Origin: Clostridium sp. CAG:1000
GTDB lineage: Bacteria; Bacillota_I; Bacilli_A; RF39; UBA660
DNA: 64,000 nt
Reading direction: 5' to 3'
Assembly: GCA_000436975.1 (NCBI GenBank)
Contig: HG000339.1
Location: forward strand, 1-64,000
The notes below the pieces were generated by a model. It had not been told where the DNA came from and ran no database searches. It worked only from the letters and a program-made list of their open reading frames with translations. The translations under genes and the position numbers were made by a program. Positions 63,684-64,000 of this stretch are shown here, one piece after another; the stretch's first letter is position 1; each line of letters opens with the position of its first letter.

Positions 63684-63709
63684 TATCGTAAGATTACTAA
63701 TTTCCGATT
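63684..63709 (-). repeat. Dif-like site m (TTACTA class)
   Basis: Plus strand: left arm TATCGTAAGA, centre TTACTA, right arm ATTTCCGATT. It touches the stop codon of the last gene. A wider inverted repeat surrounds it (ATCGG at 63670-63674 and CCGAT at 63704-63708, with TAATTA and TAATTT inside). Confidence 0.5.
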
Positions 63710-63981
63710 TATTTATTATTACTTATTGTTACAATACATCTATCAGCTAACATATTTTTTAAAAAGTCATCTGATTCCATTTTTTTAACATTTTTAATGT
63801 TTAATTGTATAGCCATTTTAATATATGCACTTTTCTTTGATAAATAATAACCATTTTTATATGTCATTAATCTATCCATTAATTCTTCATCAGTTTCGGG
63901 TGGATTATCAAATTCTAAAGATTTTATTATAAATTTTTCTACTTCATTTAATTTATCATAAGATGCTTTTACTTTTTTCAA
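63709..63981 (-). CDS. Small protein of unknown function
   Basis: 90 residues, lysine- and glutamate-rich, probably all helical, without membrane segment or known motif. The ATG at 63981 is close to the window edge, so a longer start cannot be excluded. Confidence 0.45.
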   Translation of the reverse strand: MKKVKASYDKLNEVEKFIIKSLEFDNPPETDEELMDRLMTYKNGYYLSKKSAYIKMAIQLNIKNVKKMESDDFLKNMLADRCIVTISNNK

Positions 63982-64000
63982 AAGATTAGTACATAACTCT

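Noticed and set aside
49696..63709. CRISPR array
   Set aside because: The repeats are 0.05-5 kb apart, separate genes rather than spacers, and no cas genes are present.
49696..63709. Classical integron attC sites
   Set aside because: The sites lack the RYYYAAC core and the long R''-L''-L'-R' fold; the short arms and 6-bp centre fit dif-like sites better.
1..64000. UGA read as Trp (mollicute code)
   Set aside because: Proteins end at UGA where expected (tlyA) and a complete RF2 gene is present.

Overview
The window is about 64 kb of AT-rich DNA from a low-GC Firmicute. The evidence is strong AGGAGG ribosome-binding sites, TTGACA/TATAAT promoters, a Firmicutes-type S10-spc-alpha cluster, WhiA, ClpP, a Spo0A regulator and a zinc-ribbon S14. 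UGA is a normal stop codon (for example at the end of tlyA) and an RF2 gene is present, so this is not a UGA=Trp mollicute. The loss of rpmD and the short, lysine- and asparagine-rich proteins recall the reduced, mostly uncultured gut Bacilli (RF39/RFN20-like). That placement is inference only.

Layout. 1-560: 5' end of a 16S rRNA gene on the minus strand with its boxA-like leader and two tandem promoters. 731-2656: a DUF402 nucleotide phosphatase and a CtpA-type protease. 2780-16904: the S10-spc-alpha ribosomal supercluster, read from a promoter at 16904 to a terminator at 2754, with secY, adk, map, infA, rpmJ and rpoA. 16901-20085: tlyA, gpmI, spo0A. 20170-29329: eight tightly packed genes joining a CotH/VTC/DUF4956 surface or polyphosphate module and a phosphodiester glycosidase to a dNMP-kinase-like gene, pgk and tpiA. 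29410-41565: glmS, gap, a TGS-uridine kinase, clpP (the only plus-strand gene), whiA, an EnvC-like hydrolase activator with ftsX/ftsE, yitT, prfB and two membrane proteins.

From about 42 kb the DNA is accessory. 42906-45985 is a compact BcgI-like restriction-modification system with a small controller gene. 46260-49526 is an integrative mobilizable element: a MobV relaxase, tyrosine integrase, excisionase and HTH replication-type protein, plus an oriT with the MobV nick sequence TAGTGTG/TTA. From 49.7 kb to the right end lies a run of unrelated genes, all on the minus strand: membrane-anchored XRE regulators, radical SAM plus YoaP, HSP20 with a CIRCE-like operator, an Mg2+ P-type ATPase, TraX, a CPBP protease, Fic, a XerC-like recombinase and membrane proteins. 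An IS1182-like element interrupts the run.

The most unusual feature is what separates these accessory genes. Between the genes, usually between a stop codon and the terminator, lies a repeated site of about 26 bp. Its arms are inverted (consensus GTTCGGAATA and TATTCCGAAC) around a conserved 6-bp centre, TCTTAA in one class and TTACTA in another. This is the architecture of a tyrosine-recombinase (dif-like) core site, and a full-length tyrosine recombinase gene (61690-62652) sits in the array. I saw no such sites at the 3' ends of the core genes. The pattern suggests a cassette array in which each unit carries its own extended -10 promoter and terminator. The function is inferred; the repeats are seen directly.
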